Assembly: GCA_017886205.1 (NCBI GenBank)
Contig: JAFNEO010000044.1
Span: 1 to 47,033 of the forward strand
Origin: Candidatus Aminicenantota bacterium
GTDB lineage: Bacteria > Acidobacteriota > Aminicenantia > Aminicenantales > UBA8522
Length of the DNA: 47,033 nucleotides
Reading direction: 5' to 3'
Shown here: one piece after another, positions 23,786 to 32,807 of the stretch
How the letters are laid out: each line of letters starts with the position of its first letter
Numbering within the stretch: position 1 is the first letter of the stretch
Notes under the pieces: model-generated
Database searches by the model: none
What the model was told of the DNA's origin: nothing
Seen by the model: the letters and a program-made list of their open reading frames with translations, nothing else
Translations under genes and position numbers: made by a program

Positions 23786-26700
23786 CTATAGCCGGGCGCG
23801 GGCGGACTTGAACTCTGCCGCCTTCGCCTGCATCCAGGAGCGCATCCGGTCACCGTAAAGGTAGAAGATCGGGACGACGATGAGGATGAAGATCGTCGAA
23901 CTGGTCAGGCCGCCCACGGTCGAAAGCGCCAGCGAGGCCCAGATCTTTCTCTTTCCCACCTCCGCCTGTATGAGAAGTAGGGGGAACATGCCCAGCACGG
24001 TCGTCCCTGTCGTTAGGAAGATGGGCCGGACTCTCTCCCGCGACCCCTTGAGCACGGCTTCGAGCAGGGGGAGCCCCTGCTTGCGTTTGAGGTTGATGTG
24101 GTCGACGAGAAGGATGGCGTTGTTGACCACGATCCCACCCAGCAGGATCACCCCTATATAGGCTGATGAATCGAACGAGTAATCGGCGATGACAAAGGCG
24201 ACGAACACCCCGATGAGCGCCAGCGGAACGGCCAGGATAATGTAAAATGCCTGGATAATAGACTCATATAGTGCCGCCAGGATCATGAAGATGATGAAGA
24301 TCGAAAAGATAAGGGCGAACTTGAGCTGAGTTTTTTCCTCCTCGGTCAGCCGCCAGGTCTCCTCCAGAGTAGCGGAGAATCCCGGCGGCAGCTTGAGGCC
24401 GGCGAAGACGGCCTTTTTGTAGTTTTCAGCCGCCTTGGACGGTCCCCGGAATTCCCACATGAGGGTCTGCTGGAACTGCTGATTCTCCCGGTCGATAGAG
24501 CCGGCGACCGGACGCTCTTCGAGCCTGGCGATGTCCCCCAGCCGGAAGTGCTCCCCTCGCGGCGTCCGGATCAGCGTGTCCTGGAGCGCCCGGAGGTCCA
24601 GCCTCTCCGATTCGGGGAACTTGATCGAGATGGCGATCTCCTTGCCTTGCGTCCGCCACTTGAGCGGTGAGGTGAACTCGCCGCGGATGAGGGTCTGCAG
24701 GTGATAGAAAAGATACCTGGGGTCGATTTCGTACTTGCTCATGGCGCCGCGGTCGACTTTGAGGATATGCTCAAAGGAATCGACGCGCCACCAGCCGTAT
24801 CGGCTGGACACTACCTTGGTTTCCTTGATCCGCGGGTTCTGTTTGAGCCTCTGATCGAGTTCGGCCGTAATTTCTTTCAATCTTTTCAGGTTATAACCGA
24901 AGAATTTGATGTAGGAATCGTACATCGTGCCCGTACCGAAGCTCGAATAGTAGCCTTGAGGATCGAACCCGTAGATGCCGACGCTGATCCCGGCGAACTG
25001 GGTGGCCAGCTGGATCAGCTCTTCCTTGAGGGCGTACGGCCGGAATGAGTATTCAATCTCCTCCGGGAAGGTGATCTCGATGAAGGCGTTTTCCTCGGAG
25101 AGACGGGAGTTCATCTCCTTCTCGTAGTCTGCCTCCATGACCTTGGCCTCAAACTTCTTGACGACCTCATCTGTTTTCTCCAGGTCCGTGCCGGGAGGCA
25201 TGCCGATGCTGACCGCCAGCTTGTCCCGCGAATACCAGCGGAAGAAATCGCCCATAGTGACTTCTTTCTTGAACCAGCGATAGCTACCGAAAAGCATCGC
25301 ACCGATGATGATCATGACTTCGAGGGGATGGCGGAGCAGAACCTTGAGGACTTTCTCATAGGAGCCCCGGATTCGCTCAGGGCGGCCCTCCTTTGGGGCC
25401 CGGAGGAGCCGCGGGCTGAGCGCGGGGATCAGGGAGAACGAGACCAGAAGGGAGATGGCCAGGGCCGAAGCGATGACGATGCCCAGCGGCAGGTAATAGA
25501 TCTTGAGACGCCCCTGGAAAAAGGGAAAACAGAAAAAGGGTGCGATCGTCGTTAGGGTCGCGGCCAGGACAGCCACAAAGACTTCTTTGGGGGCTTGAAT
25601 GGCCGCCTCGACGGCCGGCAGTCCCTTTTCGCGCAGTCGCAAGATATTTTCGAAGACGACGATCGAGTTATCGACGAACAGGCCGAAACCCAGGGCCAGC
25701 GCTCCCAGGGTCAGCATGTTGAGAGAGATCTTGAAGAAATAGACCAGGTTGAAGGTGACGAGGACGGAAAAGCCGATAGAACTGAGGATCAGGAGGGACG
25801 GTTTGAAGCTCTGCAGGATGAGGAAGATCAGGGCGAAGATCACGACCAGGATGATGCCCACAAGCAGGTAGAGCTCGTTGAGACTCTTGTGGATCTCCTT
25901 GCTTTCGTCATCGACGACCCGAAAGATCAGATCGCGGGGCAGCTCCCTCTTGACCTCATCGAGCTTCAGCTTAACCTCTCTGGCGACCTTCAGGGTGCTT
26001 GTGCCCTTCTCCTTGTGCACGATCAGGCGGATCGTCGGCTGGCCGTTGATCCGGTTGATGTACCGGATTTCGCCGAAGGTGCGCTCAATCCGGGCGACGT
26101 CTTTGAGCTTGATGGCTACCCCGCCCTGTTGGGCAATGATCAGGCCGTCGATCTCGGCGAGGCTGCGGAGAGAACTGGCGATCTTGAACAGGAATTCCTG
26201 GGTTCCCTTCTGAATTTTTCCTGCCGGGTAGGTTTGGTTCCAGCGATTCAAGGCGGTGAGGACCTGGTAGGGATGAATGTTCAGAGTCTGTGTCTTTTCC
26301 CGGTCCAGGGTGATCCGGACCTCCGGGTCGGAGCCGCCCAGGACTTCAACCCCCGCCACCCCTTTTACCGCCCCCAGGCCGTATTCGAGTTTCTCCTTGA
26401 GCATCTCCCGCAATTCCTGCAGGGAGTAATCGCCGGAAATCGTGTAATGAAGAAAATCGGCCGTCCGGAAGTCTTCCGGGATATAGGGGATAATCTGGGG
26501 ACGGTTGGCCGCGTAGGGCAGCTCAGCCCGGATCCGGGCAATCCGCTCCACGAGCTCGAGCCGGGCGAATTCCATGTTGGTATTGGGCCGGAACTCGCAG
26601 ATAATCGAGGATAGCCCGATCGATGAGGAAGACTGGATTTTCTTGATGCCTTTGACGGTTGAAGCCACCTCCTCGATCGGCGAGGTGACCTGAGTCTGGA

Positions 26701-26866
26701 TGATCTCGGGAGGCACGTCGCTCCAGTTCGTTTGGATGGTGATCTGCGGAAAATCTTCCTTGGGGGCCAGCTCGAGAGGGATGTTGAGGAAGGAATAGAC
26801 GCCGAGTATGGCCACAGATAGAAAGATCATGACCGTGGCGATCGGCCGCTCGACGAAGATTTTCAT
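23786..26866 (-). CDS. RND family efflux transporter, permease subunit (second of pair)
   Basis: A 1026-residue proton-driven inner-membrane pump of the AcrB/MdtB-like superfamily. It has twelve predicted helices: one near 10-28, a block at ~330-485, one near 510-530 and a block at ~860-1010, with two large periplasmic loops between. The N-terminus FVERPIATVMIFLSVAILG is typical. The helix-4 proton-relay pair reads FVDNSIVVFENI (D399, N400), so the second Asp is Asn, as in some RND branches. Its start overlaps the stop of the other RND gene by 4 nt. Two different permeases together suggest a heteromeric pump like MdtBC. The adaptor is about 12 kb upstream on the same strand, and no outer-membrane channel gene is in the window. 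The substrate is unknown. Confidence 0.92.
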   Translation of the reverse strand: MKIFVERPIATVMIFLSVAILGVYSFLNIPLELAPKEDFPQITIQTNWSDVPPEIIQTQVTSPIEEVASTVKGIKKIQSSSSIGLSSIICEFRPNTNMEFARLELVERIARIRAELPYAANRPQIIPYIPEDFRTADFLHYTISGDYSLQELREMLKEKLEYGLGAVKGVAGVEVLGGSDPEVRITLDREKTQTLNIHPYQVLTALNRWNQTYPAGKIQKGTQEFLFKIASSLRSLAEIDGLIIAQQGGVAIKLKDVARIERTFGEIRYINRINGQPTIRLIVHKEKGTSTLKVAREVKLKLDEVKRELPRDLIFRVVDDESKEIHKSLNELYLLVGIILVVIFALIFLILQSFKPSLLILSSIGFSVLVTFNLVYFFKISLNMLTLGALALGFGLFVDNSIVVFENILRLREKGLPAVEAAIQAPKEVFVAVLAATLTTIAPFFCFPFFQGRLKIYYLPLGIVIASALAISLLVSFSLIPALSPRLLRAPKEGRPERIRGSYEKVLKVLLRHPLEVMIIIGAMLFGSYRWFKKEVTMGDFFRWYSRDKLAVSIGMPPGTDLEKTDEVVKKFEAKVMEADYEKEMNSRLSEENAFIEITFPEEIEYSFRPYALKEELIQLATQFAGISVGIYGFDPQGYYSSFGTGTMYDSYIKFFGYNLKRLKEITAELDQRLKQNPRIKETKVVSSRYGWWRVDSFEHILKVDRGAMSKYEIDPRYLFYHLQTLIRGEFTSPLKWRTQGKEIAISIKFPESERLDLRALQDTLIRTPRGEHFRLGDIARLEERPVAGSIDRENQQFQQTLMWEFRGPSKAAENYKKAVFAGLKLPPGFSATLEETWRLTEEEKTQLKFALIFSIFIIFMILAALYESIIQAFYIILAVPLALIGVFVAFVIADYSFDSSAYIGVILLGGIVVNNAILLVDHINLKRKQGLPLLEAVLKGSRERVRPIFLTTGTTVLGMFPLLLIQAEVGKRKIWASLALSTVGGLTSSTIFILIVVPIFYLYGDRMRSWMQAKAAEFKSARARL

Positions 26867-29800
26867 GGCCGCTTCTTTTCCCGCCGCTCTTCCGCGAGCT
26901 CGTAGATGACGGGAATGAGGATAAGCGTCAGGAAGGTCGAGAACAGCAGGCCGCCGATGACGGTGATGCCCAGCGGCCTTTGCAGCTCCGCTCCCTGCCC
27001 CAGCCCCAAGGCGAGCGGGATGAGGCCGAAGATGGTCGTGATTGAGCTCATCAGGATGGGCCGTTGGCGCACCAGGCTGCCTTCGATGACGGCTTCGTGG
27101 AGGGGCATCCCGCCGCGGCGGAGCTGATTTGTGAAGTCGATTTTGACGATGGCGTTGTCACCTACGATGCCGACCAGGACGACGATCCCGATGACAGAAA
27201 TGACGTTAATCGACTGGCCGGTCAGGAAGAGGAATAGAAAAGCCCCGGCCAGCCCCATGGGGACGGTGAACATGATGAGGAATGGATGGAGCAGAGACTC
27301 AAACTGGGCGGCCATGACCATGTAGACGAGAAGAGCCGAGAGAATAAACGCCCAGATGAGGCTTCGGAACGACCGGCTCATCTCCTCCTGCTCGCCGCCG
27401 AAGTCGACCCGGTAATTCGGGGGGAGCTTGAGCTCGGCCATCTTTTCTCTGACCTGGGGGATGACGCGGCTCATCTTTACGCCCCGGAGGTTGGCCGAGA
27501 TGAGGACTTCCCGCTGCTGGTTCTCCCTATGGATTTCCTTAGGGCCGACCGCGATTTCATAATCGACCAGTTCGCGGAGCGGCAGGGTCTGGCCCTGGTG
27601 AACGATCTCCTGGTTGAGGAGGGTTTCGATATTCTGCCTGGTCCCCTCCTCGAGCCGGACCAAGATATCGTATTTTTTTTCGAGCTCGCGGAATTGTGTG
27701 GCCACCTTGCCCTGTACCGCCTCGACGAGATAAGTGCTGATGGCATCGGGCGAAAGGGCGTACTTCTCGAGCCTGTCCTTCCGGATTTTGATCAGGAATT
27801 CGGGTTTTCCTTCGGCGAGGGATGTGGTGACATCAGCCACACCCTCGATCGTCTGGAGCCGGGACATGAGGTCTGTGGACAGGCGTTTGAGCGTGTCGAG
27901 GTCGTCCCCCTTGATCTTCATTCCCAGCGCGGAAGAGGAGAAGGCCAGAAACTGGGCGATGGTTGTCTGCTCCCGGGCAACTGAAACGCTCAAGTCGGGA
28001 TAGTTGCGGAGCCAGCCGCGTATGCTCTCGATCGTCGGGTCAAGGTCGCCGGTTCGGTTGACATCGACCCGGACCTTGGCCGAGTTGATCGAGACCTCCG
28101 GATTGAGGCCCTCCATGCCGCTGATAATCCCGACCTCGGAGAAAAACCTTTTGACGGTGTCCTGGCCCTTAAGCCAGCGCTCGAGTGAGGCGACGACTTC
28201 CGAGGTCTGCTCGAAAGAATAGTCCACGGGCGCCTTGAGGCTGACCTCGAAAGTGGAGACGCGGAATTTCGGCATGAGCTCCCTGGGCAGGACGGCGCCG
28301 AGAACGAAGGTCAGGAGGAAAAATACGCAGGAAATCCAGAGGACCCTTCCCTTATGCGTGAGGCTCCAGATTAGGAAACGGTGATAGCGGACCGTGAACC
28401 GGTCGTAGACGAAGTTAAATCCTTTGAAGATCGCCCGGAGGACGGGGCGGAAGGGCCAGGTCAGGTAATGGAGGATGAACTGGAGAAGCTGAACCAGAAG
28501 ACTCAGCAGGAAGCTCAGCCCTGTCATGATCATTCTGGGGACAAAATAGACCAGCCAGCGCAGCCCGATAAAAGGATAGAGGAGGTAGTGCCAGCGTGCT
28601 GGGCGTTTCCCTTCGGCTCCGCTTTTCTCTTTGTCCTCTTTTGTGGGAGGCTCGCCGGCCACGGGCTTGAACTCGAAGGTCCGCGAAGCCAACATCGGAA
28701 TGAGTGTGAGCGAGACAACGAGCGAGGCCAGCAGGGAAAAGGTCACGGTCAGGGCCTGGTCACGGAAGAGCTGGCCGGCGACACCATGCACATAGATGAC
28801 TGGCAGGAAGACGACGATGGTCGTGAAGATTGAGGCACTTACCGCCATGCCCACTTCCTTGGTGCCGATATAAGCGGCCTCGGAGAGGCCCTTGCCCAGG
28901 CCCCTGTGGCGAAAGATGTTCTCGGAGACGACGATGGCGCAGTCGTCGAGCATGCCCACGCCCAACGCCAGCCCGCCGAGCGACATGATGTTGAGGGTGA
29001 TGTTGCCGAAGAAAAGGAGGTTGAAGGTGGAGATAACCGAGATGGCGATCACGGCGAAGATGATGAGCGAGGTCCGGAATTCCTGAAGAAATATGAGCAG
29101 AATGAGAAAGGCCAGCAATCCGCCCTGAATTATCTCATCTTTGACCGAGGATATAGCCTCCACGATGTACCGGGCCTGCTCGGAGACGACCGAAAGGCTG
29201 ACCTTTGGGTAGTCTTTGTGGATCTGGTCGAGAAGGTCGTTGGCCTTGCGGGTCACCTCGACGGTGTTGGCGCCCGACTCCTTCCGGACCAGGATACCGA
29301 TGCTTTCCTCTCCGTCGAGGCGTGTCGATCCCTGCCGTTCCTTGATCGAGTCTTCGACCCGGGCGATGTCGCGCAAGCGGATGACTCCCCTGTCCTTGGT
29401 CGATTTCAGGCTGATCTCGCCGATCTCGTCCACCGTCTCGAATTCGCCGACTACCCGGAGGGCATACTTGAACTTCCCCTTCCGGATGTTCCCGCCCTGG
29501 AGGTTGCGGTTGAAGGCGTCGATGCGGTTGGCCACCTCATCGATCGAGAGGCCGAAGAGAGCGAGGAGCCGGGGATCGATCTCGACCTGGATCTCCCGCT
29601 CGACGCCGCCGGCGACCTCGGCCGACCCGATTCCTTCGATCTGTTCTAGGCGGGGCTTGATCAGGTCCTCGCAGAACTCCTTGAGCTCGAGGAGCGTTCC
29701 TTCCCCGGACACGGCGATGACCATGATCGGCCTGGTCTTAGGGTCGAGGGCGATGATCGTCGGGCTCTCGGCCTCCTCGGGAAGCTGGAAGCGCACGCTG

Positions 29801-30138
29801 TCGAGCTTCTCCCGGGCGTGGAGCATGGCGAAGTCCATGTCCGTTCCCCAGCTGAACTCCAGGGTCAGGTAGGAGACGCCTTCCTTGGAAACGGATTCAA
29901 CCCGGCGCAACCCGGGGGTGCGGCTCACGGCCGCTTCCAGGGGTTCGGTGATGAGCGTTTCGATCTCCTCGGGCGCAACCCCGCGGTATTCGGTTACGAC
30001 GGACAGGCGCGGGTAGCTGATCTCGGGCAGGAGGTCGACGCTGAGCTGGCGGAGGGAGATGAACCCGAGGAGGATGATGGCGATATAACACATGAGCGTG
30101 GCGACGGGCCGTTCGATGGCCATTTTGGCGAGCTTCAT
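26863..30138 (-). CDS. RND family efflux transporter, permease subunit with inserted hydrophobic segment
   Basis: A 1091-residue RND permease translated just before the shorter one. N-terminal MAIERPVATLMCYIAIILLG and the helix-4 relay MLDDCAIVVSENI (both Asp present, D398/D399) are canonical, as is the C-terminal block beginning at about residue 930. It is longer than its partner because of an insert of about 90 residues (490-580) between helix 6 and helix 7. The insert opens with a charged linker (PPTKEDKEKSGAEGKRP) and continues with a strongly hydrophobic run (519-565) that could form one or two extra membrane segments. The start is a normal ATG without a strong ribosome site. It likely forms a heteromeric pump with the neighbouring permease. 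Confidence 0.92.
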   Translation of the reverse strand: MKLAKMAIERPVATLMCYIAIILLGFISLRQLSVDLLPEISYPRLSVVTEYRGVAPEEIETLITEPLEAAVSRTPGLRRVESVSKEGVSYLTLEFSWGTDMDFAMLHAREKLDSVRFQLPEEAESPTIIALDPKTRPIMVIAVSGEGTLLELKEFCEDLIKPRLEQIEGIGSAEVAGGVEREIQVEIDPRLLALFGLSIDEVANRIDAFNRNLQGGNIRKGKFKYALRVVGEFETVDEIGEISLKSTKDRGVIRLRDIARVEDSIKERQGSTRLDGEESIGILVRKESGANTVEVTRKANDLLDQIHKDYPKVSLSVVSEQARYIVEAISSVKDEIIQGGLLAFLILLIFLQEFRTSLIIFAVIAISVISTFNLLFFGNITLNIMSLGGLALGVGMLDDCAIVVSENIFRHRGLGKGLSEAAYIGTKEVGMAVSASIFTTIVVFLPVIYVHGVAGQLFRDQALTVTFSLLASLVVSLTLIPMLASRTFEFKPVAGEPPTKEDKEKSGAEGKRPARWHYLLYPFIGLRWLVYFVPRMIMTGLSFLLSLLVQLLQFILHYLTWPFRPVLRAIFKGFNFVYDRFTVRYHRFLIWSLTHKGRVLWISCVFFLLTFVLGAVLPRELMPKFRVSTFEVSLKAPVDYSFEQTSEVVASLERWLKGQDTVKRFFSEVGIISGMEGLNPEVSINSAKVRVDVNRTGDLDPTIESIRGWLRNYPDLSVSVAREQTTIAQFLAFSSSALGMKIKGDDLDTLKRLSTDLMSRLQTIEGVADVTTSLAEGKPEFLIKIRKDRLEKYALSPDAISTYLVEAVQGKVATQFRELEKKYDILVRLEEGTRQNIETLLNQEIVHQGQTLPLRELVDYEIAVGPKEIHRENQQREVLISANLRGVKMSRVIPQVREKMAELKLPPNYRVDFGGEQEEMSRSFRSLIWAFILSALLVYMVMAAQFESLLHPFLIMFTVPMGLAGAFLFLFLTGQSINVISVIGIVVLVGIVGDNAIVKIDFTNQLRRGGMPLHEAVIEGSLVRQRPILMSSITTIFGLIPLALGLGQGAELQRPLGITVIGGLLFSTFLTLILIPVIYELAEERREKKRP

Positions 30139-30237
30139 CGATTTTTTCCTACAGTTGGCCCAATTTTAGTATGTTTCCGGTTTCGAGTAAAACTATTCCT
30201 CATCAATATATAAGACTCGAATCTCGGGTCCGGTTTA

Positions 30238-31404
30238 TCACTTCCAGATCATGCGGTAGCGCTTGACCAGGGGGATCCCCTCCTCGCTCTCCTGGACCAT
30301 GCAGTACAGTTTGTTTCTTTTTACCTGGAAAACCATCTCCCGCCGGGGATGACAAAACTTGGCGATATATCGGCCTTCGGCGTCGAAAACGTCATAATAA
30401 AGCCAATAGTCACCATCTTTTTCTTCATAGGCATATGTGCAGACGTATAGCCTGTCCTCGTCGTCGATGGTGAAATAATAGACAGCGGGAAAGTGGCTCG
30501 GGACATCGAATTTGATCTCGGCCGGGATCCCTTTTTCACCCCAGATTTCTTGGATCAGCCGATCCTTCATTGCCCCAGTAATCTTGACAGGATCGTATGC
30601 CCGGATGATCCTCCTGACGGTTTTGCCCGCGCTTTCGACGATGGTGAACTCGTACTTTTCAGTCTCCGCGATTGTCCAGATCAGAAGGTCATCCCGGCGC
30701 ATCTGAAGGGAGAACACCGGCCTGAAGGCCGAGTCGGTGCGGGGATCCGGCCTTTTGTCTATAAATGAGGCGAACGTGGCCAGAGGTTTGAAGTCCGGGT
30801 CGAATTTTTTGAGCTCTGAGGTCATCTTGGTTTCTTCATAAGCTCGTGTGTCCGCATAGATATCGCCTCTGGAGTCGAACTTGAAGCGGATCAGGGCCCA
30901 GTATTTCCCGGTTGGCAGCTCTTTGATACAGGTTCCGTCCGGGCCAAAAAAGATGAGCTTGTTATTGCCCATGTCATCGATGACGATTTTTCCGTCCCGG
31001 GTCATCTCCATCCTGATGGGTGTCTCGATCTCTCCCGGCCCCTTCCCTTTCTTTCCGAATGAGCGCAGGAACTTGCCGTTTTTATCATAGACCTTGACTT
31101 TGATTTCTTTCATATCGAGCGCGTAGATATTCTCCTGGTTATCGACTTGAATGGAACGGAGCTCGGAAAACATCGAATTTGGGTCCGTATCATCTTGCCC
31201 TATGGTTAGGTCGTGCTGGAGGGCAAGAGAGCGAGGACTCCCGGCCGGCGGCGCCGGGTTTTTCGGGTTGTAGACAACCGGAATTCCATTTTCGGTTTTG
31301 AAGACGATTTTATCCTCGCCCGAAAAGGCGATGGCAGAAGACAGCAATAGAAGACAGAAAAAGCAAATCCCGACCCCGGCCCGCCCGATATATCTTTTGT
31401 TCAT
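30238..31404 (-). CDS. Secreted 6-bladed beta-propeller protein (paralogue A)
   Basis: A 388-residue exported protein. I start at ATG 31404, giving MNKRYIGRAGVGICFFCLLLLSSAIAFSGED, a good signal peptide with AGGGAGGG just before the ATG; an upstream ATG (31485) would add 27 residues of leader. The mature protein begins with a linker (ENGIPVVYNPKNPAPPAG) and then propeller repeats with the blade signature seen in NHL-like proteins: IYALDMKEIKVKVYDKNGKFLRSFGKKGKGPGEI. This GKGPGEI turn is diagnostic of the 6-bladed propeller family common in Bacteroidota and Aminicenantes. The role is not known; ligand or partner binding at the envelope is likely. It shares the linker and blade layout with the protein at 37225. 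Confidence 0.82.
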   Translation of the reverse strand: MNKRYIGRAGVGICFFCLLLLSSAIAFSGEDKIVFKTENGIPVVYNPKNPAPPAGSPRSLALQHDLTIGQDDTDPNSMFSELRSIQVDNQENIYALDMKEIKVKVYDKNGKFLRSFGKKGKGPGEIETPIRMEMTRDGKIVIDDMGNNKLIFFGPDGTCIKELPTGKYWALIRFKFDSRGDIYADTRAYEETKMTSELKKFDPDFKPLATFASFIDKRPDPRTDSAFRPVFSLQMRRDDLLIWTIAETEKYEFTIVESAGKTVRRIIRAYDPVKITGAMKDRLIQEIWGEKGIPAEIKFDVPSHFPAVYYFTIDDEDRLYVCTYAYEEKDGDYWLYYDVFDAEGRYIAKFCHPRREMVFQVKRNKLYCMVQESEEGIPLVKRYRMIWK

Positions 31405-31502
31405 GATCCCTCCCTTTTTGAAGGACCAGGAGATCCCGCGCCGTTCTCTTAGGTTTATACGGAAGATTCTCCCGATCCGTTTCATCCTTTATACAGCCGG
31501 GG

Positions 31503-31519
31503 AACGGGAATATTCCGTT
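31503..31519. other. Near-palindrome between two beta-propeller genes
   Basis: AAC-G-GGAATATTCC-GTT, a 16-base palindrome with one extra G, centred 107 nt before the paralogue A start and just after the paralogue B stop (31531). Possible operator or short terminator stem. Confidence 0.3.
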
Positions 31520-31530
31520 TTCGAGAACCT

Positions 31531-32679
31531 CTAAAGGGCACGGGCGGACTTCAAGAAGTCGTCCTTATCGCTCCCCGACCGCTTTACCCCGCTGACCCGG
31601 ACGTTGCCTTCGGGATCGGACGTCACAACAAACACAAAATTCTTGGAGAGGACGATCCGTCCCGCCGCGGCCTTAAGTTGAGCCAGAATCTTCCCCGACC
31701 CGTCGAGAAGCCAGTAGTCCCGGGAGTTATTTTCTAAGTCCCAGGACCCCGAGACCAAGATGTTCCCCTCCGGGGTGAGGGCGAGTCCTTCTGTCAGAGG
31801 TTTGAACTTGTAAAGTGACTGCGTATACTTTTCGACCACACTCCCGGACTGATGCCACCAGCCGGGGTTTCTCTCCATCATCATTTGCTTACGTTCTTCC
31901 CTCCAGCGGTCGAGGTCCTTATCTCTGACTTTTTCCGGCTCCGGGAGCTGCGTTTGGACGGCCGCGAGGCGCTTTCCTCCCAGCTCAAACACTTCGATTG
32001 TGTTGCTCAAGCCATCCGAGAAGAGGACGTTGTTTTCTTTGGTCAGGCACCAAGCGAACGACGGCACGTAGGGAATGGGCAAATCGGCCCCATCGGGCCG
32101 GTAGGAGATACGGGTGAGATACTCGGAATTCCTGATATCGGCAACGATCTTGCCTTCAGTGTCTACCCGCATCAGTTTAATAGGACTTTTGTAGAGAAAA
32201 TAGTCTTTTTGTTTTACCGGCTCTCCCAGGACATGGAATTCCGCCAGGAAACCTCCGTCGGGGAGCGCGACAGCATCCGGAATCCCAAAGGAACCGGGAA
32301 GTTCAATCTTAAGTACCTTATCGAGCTCGCCTTCGAGTTTGAGGAAGGTGATCCACCTGTGGCCGCGGAAATATTCTGTAAAAAACAACTTGCCTTCTGG
32401 CGTAAAACCAAATGATACTCCGTCGCGGCGCTGGATCTCTCCCGGTCCCTGTCCTTCTCCCGCTAGGTTTCGCAGGAATTGGCCTTTTGGTGAATAGACT
32501 TTGATGAAGGCATCTGCCTCATCATAGATGTAGATATTGCCGTCCGGCCCCTCCAGGATACCCCCCGGGGTGCCCAGTTCACTCCCCTGTCCCGGCGCTC
32601 CCAGGACGATGACCTCCTGGCCAGGACCGAAGCTATTGAACAAAACTAAAAGGAGGGCTGATAGGAGAAGGCTTTTCAT
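31531..32679 (-). CDS. Secreted 6-bladed beta-propeller protein (paralogue B)
   Basis: A 382-residue protein with signal peptide MKSLLLSALLLVLFNSFGPG and GAGG upstream of the ATG. Blade motifs include GNIYIYDEADAFIKVYSPKGQFLRNLAGEGQGPGEI, again with the GxGPGEI turn, and later ENNVLFSDGLSNTIEVFELGGK and EGNILVSGSWD. It lacks the YNPKxPAP linker of paralogues A and C, so it is the more distant of the three. The non-coding segment before it (about 32690-32770) resembles the one before paralogue A (ATTCTCCCC...TTTATA...GGAGA), which suggests that gene and leader were duplicated together. Function unknown. Confidence 0.8.
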   Translation of the reverse strand: MKSLLLSALLLVLFNSFGPGQEVIVLGAPGQGSELGTPGGILEGPDGNIYIYDEADAFIKVYSPKGQFLRNLAGEGQGPGEIQRRDGVSFGFTPEGKLFFTEYFRGHRWITFLKLEGELDKVLKIELPGSFGIPDAVALPDGGFLAEFHVLGEPVKQKDYFLYKSPIKLMRVDTEGKIVADIRNSEYLTRISYRPDGADLPIPYVPSFAWCLTKENNVLFSDGLSNTIEVFELGGKRLAAVQTQLPEPEKVRDKDLDRWREERKQMMMERNPGWWHQSGSVVEKYTQSLYKFKPLTEGLALTPEGNILVSGSWDLENNSRDYWLLDGSGKILAQLKAAAGRIVLSKNFVFVVTSDPEGNVRVSGVKRSGSDKDDFLKSARAL

Positions 32680-32807
32680 TCTTTACCTCGTCATCTTATT
32701 AGTCAATAGTATTCTCCCCGTGCGCTTTATAGCACGCCAGTTAGGAGAGACAGAATCTTTCTCTATTTTATAATACCCAAGAACTGGGATTATGTTAACA
32801 AAAAAGC

